A stretch of DNA of 64,000 nt from Phorcus lineatus (GCA_921293015.1 OV121088.1:23163645-23227644); one strand, 5' to 3'; shown: positions 14,235-27,445, numbered from the stretch's first letter. Notes: generated from the sequence alone by a model not told the origin. Numbers and translations: made by a program.

Positions 14235-14715
14235 AATGGTCTATTAAAGCGTTTGACATAGTTCCTTTTAATATTCTCATTATACGTGCAATCCTTTCAT
14301 TTTCAAGAATCATCAATCCCAACTTTTTTGGGTTTTCTTTTTTTGAAACATTTCCTCGAAAGCTTTTAGAATAATCTCTGATTTTTATTTTATAATTAAA
14401 GAACAAAAACATAACGTGAAAGAATGTCCACTACTACCAACAAATACTGTATACCATTATTTTCTTTGTTATAGCGTGAGAGGTCAGCCAATTCCATATC
14501 AAACATTTCATTAATTGAATCCACTCGTACTTTCATCCTTTAGAATTATGTATTACTGGTTTGTGCAAACTGTAAGCATCGTGATTATTCACAAATCACC
14601 TTCACCTTCCTCAAGTCAAAATTGAGTTGGTTGTTTCATTTCAATTCATCATTTACTTTCTTTGAGCCAAAGTAGGAGGCAGGGTTTGTGACTGTTGAAA
14701 TAATACTTTCCTTGT
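14235..14715 (-). pseudogene. Retroviral-type integrase remnant (Polinton-like), frameshifted
   Basis: Read on the - strand, several short blocks in different frames follow the order of a Polinton integrase. An N-terminal block is followed by SYFGSKKVNDEL. Next, from 14506 downward, comes the core start MELADLSRYNKENNGIQYLL with VVDILSRY. Then come a block matching the region before the second catalytic Asp (KAFEEMFQKKKTQKSWD) and one near the catalytic Glu (ENERIARIMRILKG). The integrase joins element DNA to the host chromosome with a DDE triad; here the frame breaks at least three times (a TAA at 14396-14398 plus shifts), so no active enzyme is possible. Retroviral or Ginger-type integrases are alternatives, but the N-terminal block and the ADLSRYNKENNG phrase fit Polintons best. 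Confidence 0.6.
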
Positions 14716-14869
14716 GCTTTGTCCTGTTTTGACACACTCTTCCTTTTTTGAGAACACACGATTAACTGAAGAAAAATAGCAAAATTCAAATTTATAAAAC
14801 ACAACAAAACAACCTTAGGCTTCAACTTTGTTTTATTGGTGAAAACTGTTACATAAAATGCAAAATACG

Positions 14870-15178
14870 TTAATTGTTGAAACTACTACGCTTCATGACA
14901 ATCATGTGGTTGGGCAGCCAATCTTTATACAGTTCTTTGCCAACGAAATTGAATCCTGGACAATTCTCGAATTCGTCAGAATCACTATCATCCAATCTCT
15001 CATGTCTGTTGTCTACTCTAGAATATTGTATCTGCATCCTAGCTTTGTCACACTGTTTGGGACACAGTCTATTGTCCCAGAGAAAATCTTTTGCCATTTC
15101 TTCCATACTTATGATAACAGGATAATGTTCAGAGGTATCTTTCAGTATTTCGCCATGGTTTCTTCTTTTTCTGAGCAC
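14870..15178 (-). pseudogene. Unidentified coding-like block
   Basis: An open frame of about 100 codons on the - strand with mixed charged and aromatic composition (for example MEEMAKDFLWDNRLCPKQCD, an acidic DDSDSDEFE run, then PGFNFVGKELYKDW). This does not look like chance AT-rich translation. No family was recognised. It lies just upstream, in transcriptional sense, of the integrase remnant and may be another gene of the same element. The start codon is not certain. Confidence 0.35.
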
Positions 15179-15262
15179 CCTAATAAGATTTTTTCTTCCA
15201 TGTTGAGAGTAGAAAAACTACAAATTCACTGTCTCTAACCTTAGATGAGAATGAGTAAAACT

Positions 15263-15660
15263 TTAGTTTCCTAGGATAAGACCTTCAAAATACGCAATTT
15301 CTTCCATCATCCCTTCTACATCATGATAACACATACAGTAAATAAAATCAGTGTAACAAACATGACACTGAACTTGACCACTTTTGCATATTACATATAC
15401 AATTTCTCACGAAGATGCAGTATTCATAATATATTTCACCTCTTAAAACACATAGGTAAGTAACCGAGAAGTTAACATTCTTCCTGCCCAACATTCCCTG
15501 TTCCATGATGTTTGCAAACAGAGTCAGTGATTCAAACTCTTCTGGTATGACAGATTTGAAATGATTTATAGTGGAAGATGCAACATGGGATTGTGTAGAA
15601 GAGGTGATATCTGGTTGGACATAGCGCTTGGAGTATGCTCTCTCTTTGATTAACAAGTCA
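15263..15660 (-). pseudogene. Unidentified coding-like block with a frameshift
   Basis: The - strand frame from about 15656 encodes a coherent stretch (VIPEEFESLTLFANIMEQG, then LGRKNVNFSVTYLCVLRGEI). Near 15385 the coding signal moves to another frame (QVQCHVCYTDFIYCMCYHDV, then MEEIAYFEGLIL) before a stop. The second part is rich in Cys and His. It is most simply a decayed gene with one indel. No family was recognised. Confidence 0.3.
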
Positions 15661-15883
15661 TATTGATGGAATCATTAGTGACAGAATATTAGAAATTTGT
15701 AATTTCTACACATCTTTAACCATTTATGTAACCATAATATGTTCAAGCTAAACTCGGAAGATTGCTTTTGTTCGCACAAGTGTAAACTACATTTTCAATA
15801 GGATTTGGCTCTCTATGGCTCTTTAAGTATGGCACAAGTCTATGGAATGTCTGTTGTTTACCTCAGAATGCTATTGGGTTTTT

Positions 15884-16299
15884 TTAGGAATGCAAATGTT
15901 TACTAAGGAATGCTTTTGTTTGTCCTGTGTCATGGATTATTATCCTACTGGGAGACTGATTCATTGAGTAATGGAAAATACATTGGGACTGGAATGGAGC
16001 AGTTAATTCGTGAACATCAATTTTACATCCGAGTTTACATCCTGACCCAGTTAATACGTCCACATATTCCAAGCCACTATTAATTTGCATTTTCAAACTT
16101 ACATTTCTATTAATTGACACGCAATCTGCTTATCATGCACATGTATTAGAAGCTGTGAAATCTTTGAACAATAATTAGCGATGCCCAACCATCTATTATA
16201 ATCAACTGATGACGTCAAGAAACTCTCAGTAATTCCCATTTTCAATTCAGTTTCTATAATTGATTGGCTATCGACACTGCAGTTGAAATTACACACCAA
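15884..16299 (-). pseudogene. Unidentified coding-like pair of blocks, frameshift or intron between
   Basis: From about 16250 downward a frame reads SSVDYNRWLGIANYCSKISQ. Around 16105 the coding signal moves to a second frame (MQINSGLEYVDVLTGSGCKL, then FQSQCIFHYSMNQSP), which stops at 15884. The switch point carries GTAAGT, so it may be a splice donor rather than a simple frameshift. The protein was not recognised. It is grouped with the tentative Polinton-like remnant only because of strand and proximity. Confidence 0.3.
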
Positions 16300-18066
16300 A
16301 TTTTTATTTGTATTTCAACGATTTTCATTCGTCATTTTGACTAATAATAGGAATGCGTTGGCAATATCTAAAAGGGGTAATATCATTTCATTACTATTAT
16401 TCGGTAGGTTAGATAATTCAACCCTGAATCATTTTACAGTAGTTTGTGCTATTAAGCTGGACAAAGCTTGACTACTTCCTTAAGTCATCTGAAAAACACG
16501 TTTCATATCTTTCAAAAATGTGCTGTTTATACCATGTATTAGTATGTAATCCTCTAAGTTATGATGGTGTCTTCAATTTACATAAGAATGTTAGTATTTT
16601 TCTCTGTATTAAGAACAAAGTTTGCTTAATGTTTCAGATGAAAACACAAAACCACCTAGCTTAAGATGATCTGAAGCTTTAATCTCATAGAACAGATTTA
16701 TGTATTTGATATTCACAAGCTTCTCGCAGATGATATGTTGCAGATAAACCTATCGACGTGGAGGATATCAGATCATCACGGCTTATACTCATTATCCATT
16801 TATAGACCATGCGTGGTTTTATTGATTCTAAGACGATTAACACATTTAGTTCGAGATCCTTAATGCACTTTGTAGGCTTGTCTTCGAAAAGAAAATGGAA
16901 AATACTACAAAGCTATTGATGTTCCGCCCAATAAAGAAAAACATTAAGGAATCACTGAAAATGAGCAATACTATTTACTGGTAAATTTTAAACGTCTTAC
17001 ATAAATTGTAACACCCAACAACATCGTACAAAGCATACAAAGTGAAATGAAGAGATCGGTTACTAAATGTTGCACTATGGTTAATTTTTAGATCAGCGAT
17101 CCTACCTAGACGTGAAATACCTGTGGAACAAAAGTTGACATTGTTCGATGCTATGATTACTCTGAAAGATCACACCGTTTTATGTTTAAGTATAGCTGGC
17201 CAGGCACTATTGCACGTTTTTCTTAGCTATTATATTATTAAGGTATATGAGGACATGTAGGCATTCACTTTAGCTTTTTATTGATGCAATGAAATACTTA
17301 TCATTCTTTACAAATGATCTCACTCTAATCAACAATGAAAATGTCGGCTGTCGGCTTCGACATATAAAAAAATCAATGGTCAGTGATGCAATATTACTGA
17401 CAGTTGAAAACGGCTCGAACTAGTAATGTGTGCATATTGCATAAACAGCTGACCATACACTAGGACAATCTCTTTATATATGGTTAAGAAGATATTCGAT
17501 CATTGGAAGCGTACATTTGATTAATTTGATTTTATGAAGAGCCAGATCTCAAAGATATCGTTTCACAAACAGGTTTTTGATTATTAACAACTCTCCCACC
17601 GTTTTGGGTAACCCGTCATAAAGAAGACAGACAGATTGTACATTATGATAGTTTGGGGATTTGTTGGCTTGTTTAGTTGGCACATTTATATGAGTATTCA
17701 AGGGTAGGTCTTGGCTTTGGTAGTGTACATATATAGAGATTATTACCCGACTGAGCGTTCAATAAGACTTCGCAATAAAATTGCAGCAGTTTCGTTAGAT
17801 GATACACTTCCGAGGTCCAATGTTGATTATACGTCGGGGACCAATACGCGATATTCCGATATGCCGAACTCTTCTGTGCCTGCCGTCTAGGGTGCTGCGA
17901 TAGATCTCGGTAGTCCATTGAGTAATCTTATGAGGATTGCAACTCTTCGCAAAACATTTAGATTCTGAAAATGTTGGCCAACACATCGAAACTTTGAAAA
18001 TATATTAGGGAAATTTAAAGGAGACTGAAATCAAGCTATCAAGCCCCTTACAGACTTTCTTTGCCT
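16300..18066. other. No gene seen
   Basis: AT-rich non-coding sequence. Open frames at 16283-16664 (+) and 17673-17986 (-) show no domain or composition that supports coding. Confidence 0.5.
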
Positions 18067-18084
18067 TTTATAATAATAATGATG

Positions 18085-18164
<80 letters not shown>

Positions 18165-18174
18165 TATAATAATA

Positions 18175-18206
<32 letters not shown>

Positions 18207-18217
18207 AATAATAATAA
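18067..18217. repeat. (TAA)n/(ATG)n trinucleotide microsatellite
   Basis: About 150 bp of near-perfect trinucleotide repeat. It begins with interspersed AATAATGATGATAAT, continues as a long ATA run, then a (GATGAT)n block at about 18176-18205, and ends with a short ATA block. It yields meaningless poly-Ile/Met and poly-Tyr/His open frames on the two strands. Confidence 0.97.
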
Positions 18218-21200
18218 GGATATTTATATGGCATCCCTATATTCAGGTACCCATTTAACAGCTAATTAAAGGGTCTGGCTGACAAACTACTTTTCGCCGA
18301 AGAGGGCGCTGCACTCAAAACACGAATTTTAATAAGCCAGGGACAGAGACTGAGGCAACTTAAAGCTCCGCGGGTTATGAATTACATTCGATAGGGGGGC
18401 TGAAATGAATGAAAAGTAGAACCGAGCTAGCTTACTCTATCTGAAACCTTCTATGTTATTTTTTTGGGGAAAAGATAAAGAACCCAACAATCTATTTTCA
18501 GAAATGAGAATATCAGTCGTGCAAAACTTTTTAAAAATAAAGAGGATCTGAAACTCCTGTAGCGGACTCCGTTTTTGAAACTCATAGCAGTATGTAGTTC
18601 AAACCGAATCTGATATGTGTCACTGCTATGCAATATAATAGTATTTTCTATTATAATAAGCTGCCTTGCCATATGTATATGAATGTAATAATTGTGAAAG
18701 TGATGTTTAATGTCAAAATATCTTATCTCTTGAATAATTTACATAACATCGAAGTTTGTTTCATCATAGCCATATATAGAAGAAGGGTTGTATCACGTGT
18801 AGCCCTGTTCTGCGACTTCGATATGAGCTTAGTTATGTGGTTTCAAAGAATTCTGTGATAAGCTACCAAGCCTTGAAGTCTATTACGGGAGAAGACGAAA
18901 CATGTATCTATATTTGGTATATTAGTTTTCTCTAATATTGACGTGAAAGGGTGTCAACACAACCAATTGGGTCGGTTAATCACCTGTTTAGTTATTCTTC
19001 AATGGTATACTAGAGTATACTATAGAGTATGCAAAAATATTTGTGACCGACTTTGCGAGGTTACATTGTCAACCACTGAATGAATATAGGTTATATGGAT
19101 CGTTAAATTCTTACAGCGTATTTCTTTGGAATGAAACAGCAGGGCAAGAGGTTCGAATCCTTCCTACGTCCTATTTTTTCGGAGCGTAGTTGGTCTATTA
19201 ACCGTAAAACGCCCACACCCCTTGCCCTATCACTAACCAAATTGGATTTGAGGGCAAGAATCCATTGCATTCCGATATGACCTGGATGGAAAATATGTAA
19301 CTGTCATTGTCTAGACGTTTTTACTCAGTTTCTATTTAGAGGCTTTTCATGTTTGTCATGTGTTGGAATTTTTCCATATATACCTCTCCACATGATCTGA
19401 ATAGATTGCTAGAAGGTACTAGATATGAGTAAATGTCTAACAAACGTTTGGATTTCAAGAGACCTTGTCAATATTTAGTCATTCTCCATGTATGATCAAT
19501 ATTCTATCTTTGCTCTGTAACAACTATCGTGAATGGTTCACGATGGTACATTTTCGTAGCGTTATGCATATTAATATGTCTCCAAGGAGCAATATCAAGT
19601 TTTTTTTAAAGATTTATTTCTTCAAAACATCACAAATAAACACTAATTTATGCCAAATGTATTATCTTCAGAGGATCAAATCATCTCATTACTCAACACG
19701 ATCATCTGTAGTCGTAGATGAAATAATCAAGAATCAAGAAAATGCCACTTGAGGCCATTTTCATGTGAACACCTTTTAATTATTTGAATAGCGAAATTTA
19801 TTTGAACAGCGTAGCTGCTCATAGTAGGTTCCTTTTGAAACTTATTCTTTTGATTAAACAACATTGTCTTGCAATTGAAAACATTTATTACTTTTTGTGA
19901 ATTCATTTGATTCATTCTCTCGTGTCATGTTAAAAAGTTCCAAGTGTTAAATGGTTTTATTCTATTGAAAATATTTTATCTATTTTAGGAGAAGCATCTT
20001 GACAATGCTTTTCTGTTCAGTACGTTATCAATACAAATGCCCTCCAATGTAAGAAAAAAATAAAACATTTGATCACAAGTCTAATCACAAAAACCCAGGA
20101 CTATAGATAAGAGTGGAAAGTGATCTATGGATTCTATCTTCGAGTTTCTTGTAAATATGTGCTATTGCAAATATCTATGGTATTCGTTTGATCTCAAACT
20201 ATTGATTGCCATTTACAGTTAATGGCAAATCTATTTTGAGTGACATGCTTTGAAGTTTTAGCAGCACACATGGTACAGAATTATATTCGCTATATTTCAA
20301 TTTCTGTAGAGAAAAGACAGTTTTTCGAATTTAAAGGTATATTTTAGATATATCCAATATATTCATGCCTTATGTTCTTTATCACCAGGACAACGTACTA
20401 TAGCTCCATTTTCAAGAGCCACTTAATGAGTTGCTTGAGTCAAGTTTGCCAAACTTTATCAGTCTTGTCATTTTATCCACAAGTATACGCTATTGCCGGT
20501 TGATGAGGCAACAATATGAAGGTAGCTGACGTCAAATGGTCGAGGGTTATTGGAAACTTATTCATAAGACATAAGGGGAGTTAGGAGTTCAACTATTAGA
20601 TAGCTTAGCCTTATGTAACCTTTATCTTTGTAAATTTAACGTCTGTTTGGTTGTATTCATTGTTATATGTAATGTTGATTTTCAGTTTTGATTGAAATTT
20701 AGTCGTGATCATATACATCATCACGTAACAGTTATTTGTAATTTGGAGATGTTTATGTGAGATGTATATCATCATTTGGCATTTAGGTTCGTAACAAAGT
20801 AAAACAATACGTCATTATAAACATGGAATGTCTCTCAGATAACGACGCTTTGTTCTTTGGATTCATGCACTAGAATGAAAAACGGGACAATTGAATGTAA
20901 AATACAGATTGAATATGTGTTTAATATTTTAATCCTGTTTTTGCATACATTACACTACCCAGTGTTGAAAATAAAATACGATATTTTCGTTAACCAAAAG
21001 TGACATCCACACGGTTGATGCAAATGTTTTTAAAAATAATTTTCAGGGCACAGAGACACAGAGACAATTAGTTGTTGTTCCTGAAAATTAACATATCAAA
21101 TTTCATCAGTTAGCATACTGACAATAAACATGAAAAAAGTCGAGATATATGATCGAAATCCGGATAAGCAATTTCCGAAACAGACAAAACCATAAATATA

Positions 21201-21700
21201 GGTTGGTAATGTTTAGAAGTTGTCAACTGATATACACGTAAATGGAAAGTCTAGTTTCGATTTGTTACCACTTTTTAGTTTTATAGTTTACAATAGAAAA
21301 TTTATTTTTTTTGCATTTAAGAGATAAAGATGCAACTTTAGATAGGCGATTTGAACTTAACTCAAGTGATGTTTCATTGGTGTTTTCAAACATGGAGAAA
21401 AGTTTTTATTTTGGCCAACAGCACGTTTGAAATCAATGCAATCTCATTAGAATAAAATATAATATTGTTGCACTACGTTACGCAGACTACACGCATGATG
21501 TAGTGGAGCTTTTAGATTTCATTAAATGAGATTGATGTCAATGAGTTGTGTACGATGACAAACTCAATGGAATGTGTAACACGCGTATTGTTTTCACCTC
21601 GCTAATTATACCCCGCTGACAGGTTTATTTTACTGTTTGATCAGCTATAAGTTTCAAGAATGGCTGGAATGTTTCACACGTAAGCAGTATTTTCCGTGTG
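18218..21700. other. No gene seen; isolated Pol III B-box-like site
   Basis: AT-rich intergenic DNA. The only recognisable item is GGTTCGAATCC at 19150-19160, a perfect tRNA B-box core, with a T-run near 19172-19177. No matching A box or cloverleaf was found upstream, so it could be a degraded tRNA-derived SINE or chance. Confidence 0.4.
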
Positions 21701-21830
21701 TACGAGGGTTGTCCTAAAAGTTATGGGTCTATCTATGAAAAGAAGAAACTTTAAAATGTTAACGACTTCTTTTCGACATATCACTCATGACCTCAATGCA
21801 TTTGGTCAAGCGTTTTTCTAACATCTATCA
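21701..21830 (-). mobile_element. Mariner-like transposon end (remnant)
   Basis: 21701-21720 reads TACGAGGGTTGTCCTAAAAG, resembling the inverted-repeat ends of mariner-family transposons. Directly inside it, on the - strand, a short frame reads KRLTKCIEVMSD. This is like the C-terminal end of mariner transposases, which often finish with a KCI...GDY-type motif close to the terminal repeat. The rest of a transposase and the second terminal repeat were not found, so only one end seems to survive. Confidence 0.45.
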
Positions 21831-24800
21831 ATATTTGAAAATCATCATGTTGTCAAGTTACCATAAAGGCATATGCGTTATATACGCCACTGATAGAGGA
21901 ACTCTTCTCCAATCAACCAACCATTGTTAACAGACCTGTGAAGTCAAGGAACCGATGCCATTAACGTTGCCACTAGAGGAACATGTTTTGAATTTTGGGA
22001 ATGGTTAATGTAACGAGTTTACACTTCGTACTTTGGCTTTTTTTTACTCTGGATCAAAATTGTTAACCCTGGTTTTATTCTGAGTAACCACAGGGGCGAC
22101 AAATAAATCTGGATCTACGATATTCGTCAAGTAATTGACTAACATTTGGGGCGTCTCAAATGAGTCGTTGACAAATCAACCCGTACGCCAAGGTTATACC
22201 TAGTGTTTTATATCTGGGTTGCGCTACAGTTGTCTTATCAGGTTTGTACCTGAAATTCCTGTGAAATATATGGTATATTACATTTCTTAGGGTTGTGAAA
22301 TATAAGACATGAATGATGCGTCAGACATTGAAATATCCCACTATTTATATCGACCATCTGACGTATAGACGATGGATAATCAATGTACACTATTTTCGTA
22401 TTCAGTAGGGTCGATTGTAATTACATTGATTAGGTCATGAGAAAGTATTCTGGCGTGGTTTCTCACATCTTGTGTTAACTGGAAATAACTATCAATTGGC
22501 AAGCCTCACGGCATGTTATAACAACTTAAAGGCACTAGCACACACCATACTCATAAACACAACGCATACACAGATACTGCATAGCTCTCGAAATCAGGTG
22601 GGTATCTACATCGCAAGCTATTTAGCAAATATGAACGTGTTCAGGTTATAAAGTTGATTATGAAAGACAGGTATTGCAACGCTGCATTAAATCCGCATGA
22701 AATACGAAATCGGAAATATTTTAATTTGCTTATAAAAAGAAATGCGAAAACGGCAGTCACTTTGGTTTATCCAAAAGCAATACTAATAATATGTTTTAAA
22801 ATCGGTTAATTCAGCGATTGCCTCAGTAAACTTTATTTCACTTGTTTTACATCAAATTAGATATTTAGGTAACTTCAAAAGCTGCACAAATTACTAGTTC
22901 AGTCGATCTAACTCTCCATAATTTGTGCACATCTGGTCATAGATTTTTGATAACTCTGAGCCAATTTGAACCGGAAAAGTTTGCCTTTAAGATTGTTTAA
23001 TTCAGAGGTGCGTGAGACAACCTAGATATAACATTGACGTTTTTTCCACTTTGTGATCCATGTACTGATCCCACAAGACTATGAATCAGACTCTTATCCC
23101 AATCTCAATATTTATGTTAAAGGATATAAAATGCCATTGTACCACCATTGTATTATTAAAGTTTCCTAATGCTCAGTGTATCTTTCCCTCAATTAGAAAT
23201 TGGTTCATCGTGTTCGGATACTTCATGAATATGTTGTCCAATCTTGACAAATTATTGAGAGAAACAAATGAGGATCTTATATCAATGACCAGTTTACAGT
23301 GTTTAAGAGAGGTGCTTTACTATCGATATTTCCCAAATACGTAGGCACAAGAGCCGTTAAGGAGATATGGAAGCAATAATTAGTTGTTCCTGTTAATTAC
23401 CGAAATAAAAATAAATCGAGGAAATCCAGTTTCCAATCGTAGCTGTTTATCCGCTGTCTTCGTGTGTAGAAGGAAGAGTTTGAGACGTAATATAAGGTCA
23501 TAACGTCATATGACGTCACTGTCACGTAAATATGTCATACAGATATATTATCGAGGGTCATTTGATTTACCCTCGTAGATAACAACGACGACCAAGTAGC
23601 TATGTAATGATGTCTAATGTTTAATAATTCTATACTTTTTTTTAAATCAAATATTCGTGAGAATATCAATAATTCTTAACACATTATGGAAAGGATTTTG
23701 TCAACATATGCTGGAACTGCTCTATGCTTGAAAGGATCCTATCCAAAATGTGGTTTGATTTGAAAAGGGCTCTCAAAATCAGGATATTCTAAATGGAGTC
23801 CACAACGTTTTGTCTTGAACATTTGAATGTCGTCCTTTGTTTTTTTTTACAACATAATGTTTGTATAATCTTTGAGTGAGACTAGAAGCTAGTGTACCAC
23901 TATTATTACTTCATATATAAAAACACGTAACATGTGGATCATTCAGTGGCATTTTGCTGCAGTGTTAGAAATTAGGTCAAATTTCCTGGGCTCACGGCAA
24001 TCTAAATAAATTCAGATCGACACTTTTACATCATGTTATGACATTTATTACGACCGGATGTTAAAAAAATGGTGTTTATTTTCATTTTGTGTTTATTCTT
24101 TTCCACCACATCGACAAATGATATTTTTTTAATTTCTCTGGTATTAAACTTTAACGAAGGCGAAAAAAATATATTCACGCATAAAATAAAACTTTAAAGA
24201 ACATAAATATTATGAACTTTTGATAACTAGAGGTCACATTATTTTAGACAAATCAAATGGTAAACTTAGTAAGTATACAGTAAACCAGGAAGTAATAGAT
24301 GTGAGAAAAAGTATACTTGTAAAGAAACGTGAGTTATTCAGGAAGTGTAAAGAACAAAACATAAGAGTTCCGTATGGTCACCTACCTCAATAATAGGTTT
24401 AAAGTTGAAATCTACATGATTCTTTCGTTCAAAGGGCGATTATGTGATTTGGTGATTTATTTAGTCTTACATAACACGGATGTGTGTTTTTATTATTTTC
24501 CATTCGTCAAATGATTAATTTAGAAGGTTATATTAACTACAGTAACCATACGAATGAACGTGTATGAAAAGGGAAGTACAAAGTTTTATCATGACATTTA
24601 ACACAACAAAGGAAAACTTCATATAGACGATCTTGATTGCATTCATAGTGTTATGAAAAATGTACATTTAATTCACTGGAGTTTATAATTACTAGGTATA
24701 TTTTCATTCAAAGACAAAACAATTGAATAGAAAGTCGTTTGAATAAGCTCAAAATCATTAAACGAGGTTGTGAATCTGATATCCTTTCCCCTACAGTGGT

Positions 24801-25200
24801 AAAAACCCACAACAATGGCCATGGGCCAGTGTACAGCTACTATACCCTTTCATTTAAGTCCAATTATGTTCTTCATATATGTACTGTATGCATGCTCTTT
24901 ATAGGTAAAACGACACGTGAATGAAAAATGAATCCATGAAATGCATTTTGTTATTGAATAGTTTTCATTGTACACTTACACCACCACAGTAGGTATTATT
25001 ACCGCAATATCATTGTTAAGTACGTTGCAGTGAAAACTGCAAGCAAAACTGGAACTACTAAACTTCGGTGACTACATTGAAAGGCAGTGAAGCATCGCCG
25101 ATTTATTTGAAACACCTCTCTATAGACTTCGAGCCAATCCCTGATAATATTTTTTTTTAAACAAACGATTATTCTATTTTCAAACAAGGAGCGTCAGAGG
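21831..25200. other. No gene seen
   Basis: AT-rich intergenic sequence. A small cluster near 23505-23530 includes a perfect CRE-like palindrome TGACGTCA and a nearby CACGTAA, but there is no adjacent transcript start to give it meaning. No repeat or domain was recognised. Confidence 0.4.
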
Positions 25201-25207
25201 AACGGCT

Positions 25208-25236
25208 AGTCCTGCTTCAGGACTGTGTATAAATAG
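25208..25236 (+). promoter_or_regulatory. TATA-box-like motif next to a perfect 7-bp hairpin
   Basis: AGTCCTG (25208-25214) and CAGGACT (25218-25224) form a perfect 7-bp stem with a CTT loop. Four bases later comes TATAAATAG (25228-25236), a strong TATA-box match. No convincing coding exon follows, so this may be chance or the start of a non-coding transcript. Confidence 0.2.
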
Positions 25237-25239
25237 GAG

Positions 25240-26106
25240 CCTTTAATACAGTCTAGGTCCTCATTCAGCAAGTCTAGATTTGACTGCAAATTCATAAATT
25301 AAGAGCCTAAAGAAATGAATATTAGGGATTAAGGAACAATAAATTATTATAATATTTCATGGACTAAATTTTAGTCTAAGTTGTGTTGAGGTCAAATGAT
25401 AATTATAAGCTACTATGTGCGTATTAGACGATGTTCTACTGGAGACTGAGCTCATAGGGATACTTGTCATCTTCGGTCACCTGCGGCTTAATGTTCATAT
25501 TCTTTTTACAATCCCCTCTCGGAAATTTCATCAGGAAATCAGTACTGAAATTACCTGCACTTGAGACTTGTTATGAAACATTTACCTAATGAAAACCGAT
25601 ATGTTTGGTAACTATAATATTAAAACAGTCCCTTTAAGCGCATGCATAGGAACGTTTAATCGAAATTTCAAAGGAAACCGTCCGACCTCATTAGCTGTGA
25701 ACACGAGAGCTGGTATTGCAAGCGAATTTCCTAAGCGCAAACTAAAGTTTAATGTGAAACGTCTTTTGAGAGGCTCGCAGGTCTAATCGGCGCATAGTAG
25801 TTTCATTGGCATTCTTAGATCGAGGACTGGTAATTTCAATACTAGAATTCTTCTGATGAAAAGTCCCAGGGGTGATTAATTGAAGAGCACCGGAACATTT
25901 AATACTGAGTTACCGAGGATGGGATTCTTGTATGAAGGAACATGCACTCAGTGACATCGAAGATGTTTTGCAGGATCCACAGATGTAGACTCAGCTGACT
26001 GAATAATGCATGAGGCGGTTTGTTTAAATATTGATTGTGAATAAAGGAAGAGTTTGGGGAACACTCAGGTTCAACCGATCTTAAAATGATACAAGAGTTC
26101 AATTGT
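25240..26106. other. No gene seen
   Basis: Intergenic sequence. The open frame 25589-25786 (+) has no recognisable domain. Confidence 0.4.
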
Positions 26107-26180
26107 AAATCTTAAGTTAACACAAGGTCAACAGTGCAAATCTTAAGTTGACGAAAGGTCAGGAGTGCGGATCTTAAGTT
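26107..26180. repeat. 31-bp minisatellite, 2.4 copies
   Basis: Units start at 26107, 26138 and 26169 (the last is partial), each beginning (A/G)(A/G)ATCTTAAGTT and containing AAGGTCA. Differences between copies are few. Confidence 0.85.
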
Positions 26181-27445
26181 TTATTTTCATTTATATATAT
26201 TTCAACATCTGTTCAAATTAGGATTTTACTTGATACGACTCTACATAATGATTTTAGGTTTACTGTAAAGATTTTCCCACCGGCCAATTTACATACAACA
26301 TACATATGAATTATTAGTCTAATATACATGATAATTAAATGAAACACTTTTCAAGAACCAAGTTATATACCTTTGACCTTAAATTATATATGATCCAAGT
26401 TAGAAAAATAATTCAAAATAATATTTTATTTTAAAAAGTTTAGAATAATCATAATAAGATACCTGTTTCGTTGACATCTTTGAAAATGAAAAAAATTATG
26501 AAAGTTTCAATTCAGTCGAAATAAGATGAACAAATTAAGAGATAATTTTATTCTAAATGGAAGTAGCTAAAAATGCCCAAAGTTTATGGTCAGGAATGAA
26601 ATTACATGGAAATTATCAATGAGTAATGTTAGTTGTTGGTGTAAATATCAAGAGTTCATGTTAAACGTTAAATCCTTTCTTGAAATACCATTTTTAATGT
26701 ATACACTAATAAGAAATATATGTAAGATTACTTGATTACATTCAAGTAAACTCCATATCTCTAACAAGGACTTTCTGTATGGTTTGCCTTTACAAGGATA
26801 TCGGTTTCGATTTCTGTTTCGCGTCCAAATGGATTCCATTTTTTTCTTAACATTGAATCGGTTATTGTTATAGTTTTAAGTATTCAATGAAAAAAAGATA
26901 CAACACAAAACAAAAAACATTATATGCGTATATCTTAACTCCGGAAGTCCTGTTCCAGAACAAATAATAATTGAAATATTTGCATCATGCATGCAGCTAA
27001 TATGGACTTTAATAAGGAGTAAAAATGCGTATTGAACCCACCCCTACACTCCTTTGAAATGGTTTTTCTAGGACATAGACGCATAAAGTTGACAATATAG
27101 TTGAATCTAGCTCATTATCCAGCTGAAATGTTCCATAAGCCCTTCTGCGACGCATGTTAACAGCCAAGACTGTGTGTATGAGCTTGATTTGGAAATCCCC
27201 AATCTATTTTTATACCTCACTGGGGTCTATAGTGGAGGACAGCGTCTTAAACTGTAAACAAGTCAGTCAACCATCCACTCCTGGTTGTTTACACGCACCT
27301 TACATTTTCAACTGTAAAGAAAACACATTGCAAAGTGGTGATTCACAATGATGTCGGTATATTTACTTGCAAATTTCGCTTCTACATAAACATCATGTGA
27401 TAGTGACTTATGAGCCTTAATTGAGACGATTCCATTGAGAAGGTT
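26181..27445. other. No gene seen
   Basis: AT-rich intergenic DNA with only short, featureless open frames. Confidence 0.4.

Larger units (their letters stand above)
13100..16300 (-). mobile_element. Decayed Polinton/adintovirus-like remnant (tentative)
   Basis: A 3.2-kb interval with an unusual density of coding-like but broken frames: one on + (13128-13631) and four or five on - (16300 to 14235). One - strand block is recognisable as a retroviral-type integrase of the Polinton kind. The others are not recognised. Polintons (Mavericks) are large self-synthesising elements related to adintoviruses, with integrase, polymerase B, capsid, ATPase and protease genes. Only the integrase is supported here, and no terminal inverted repeat was found. 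The boundaries are simply the outermost coding-like blocks. The unrecognised blocks could instead be pseudo-exons of a host gene. Confidence 0.4.

Noticed and set aside
18031..18258. Poly-Ile/Met and poly-Tyr/His open frames
   Set aside because: They are translations of the trinucleotide microsatellite.
25589..25786. Possible gene downstream of a TATA-like motif
   Set aside because: Only 65 codons, no domain and about 350 bp from the motif; evidence too weak.
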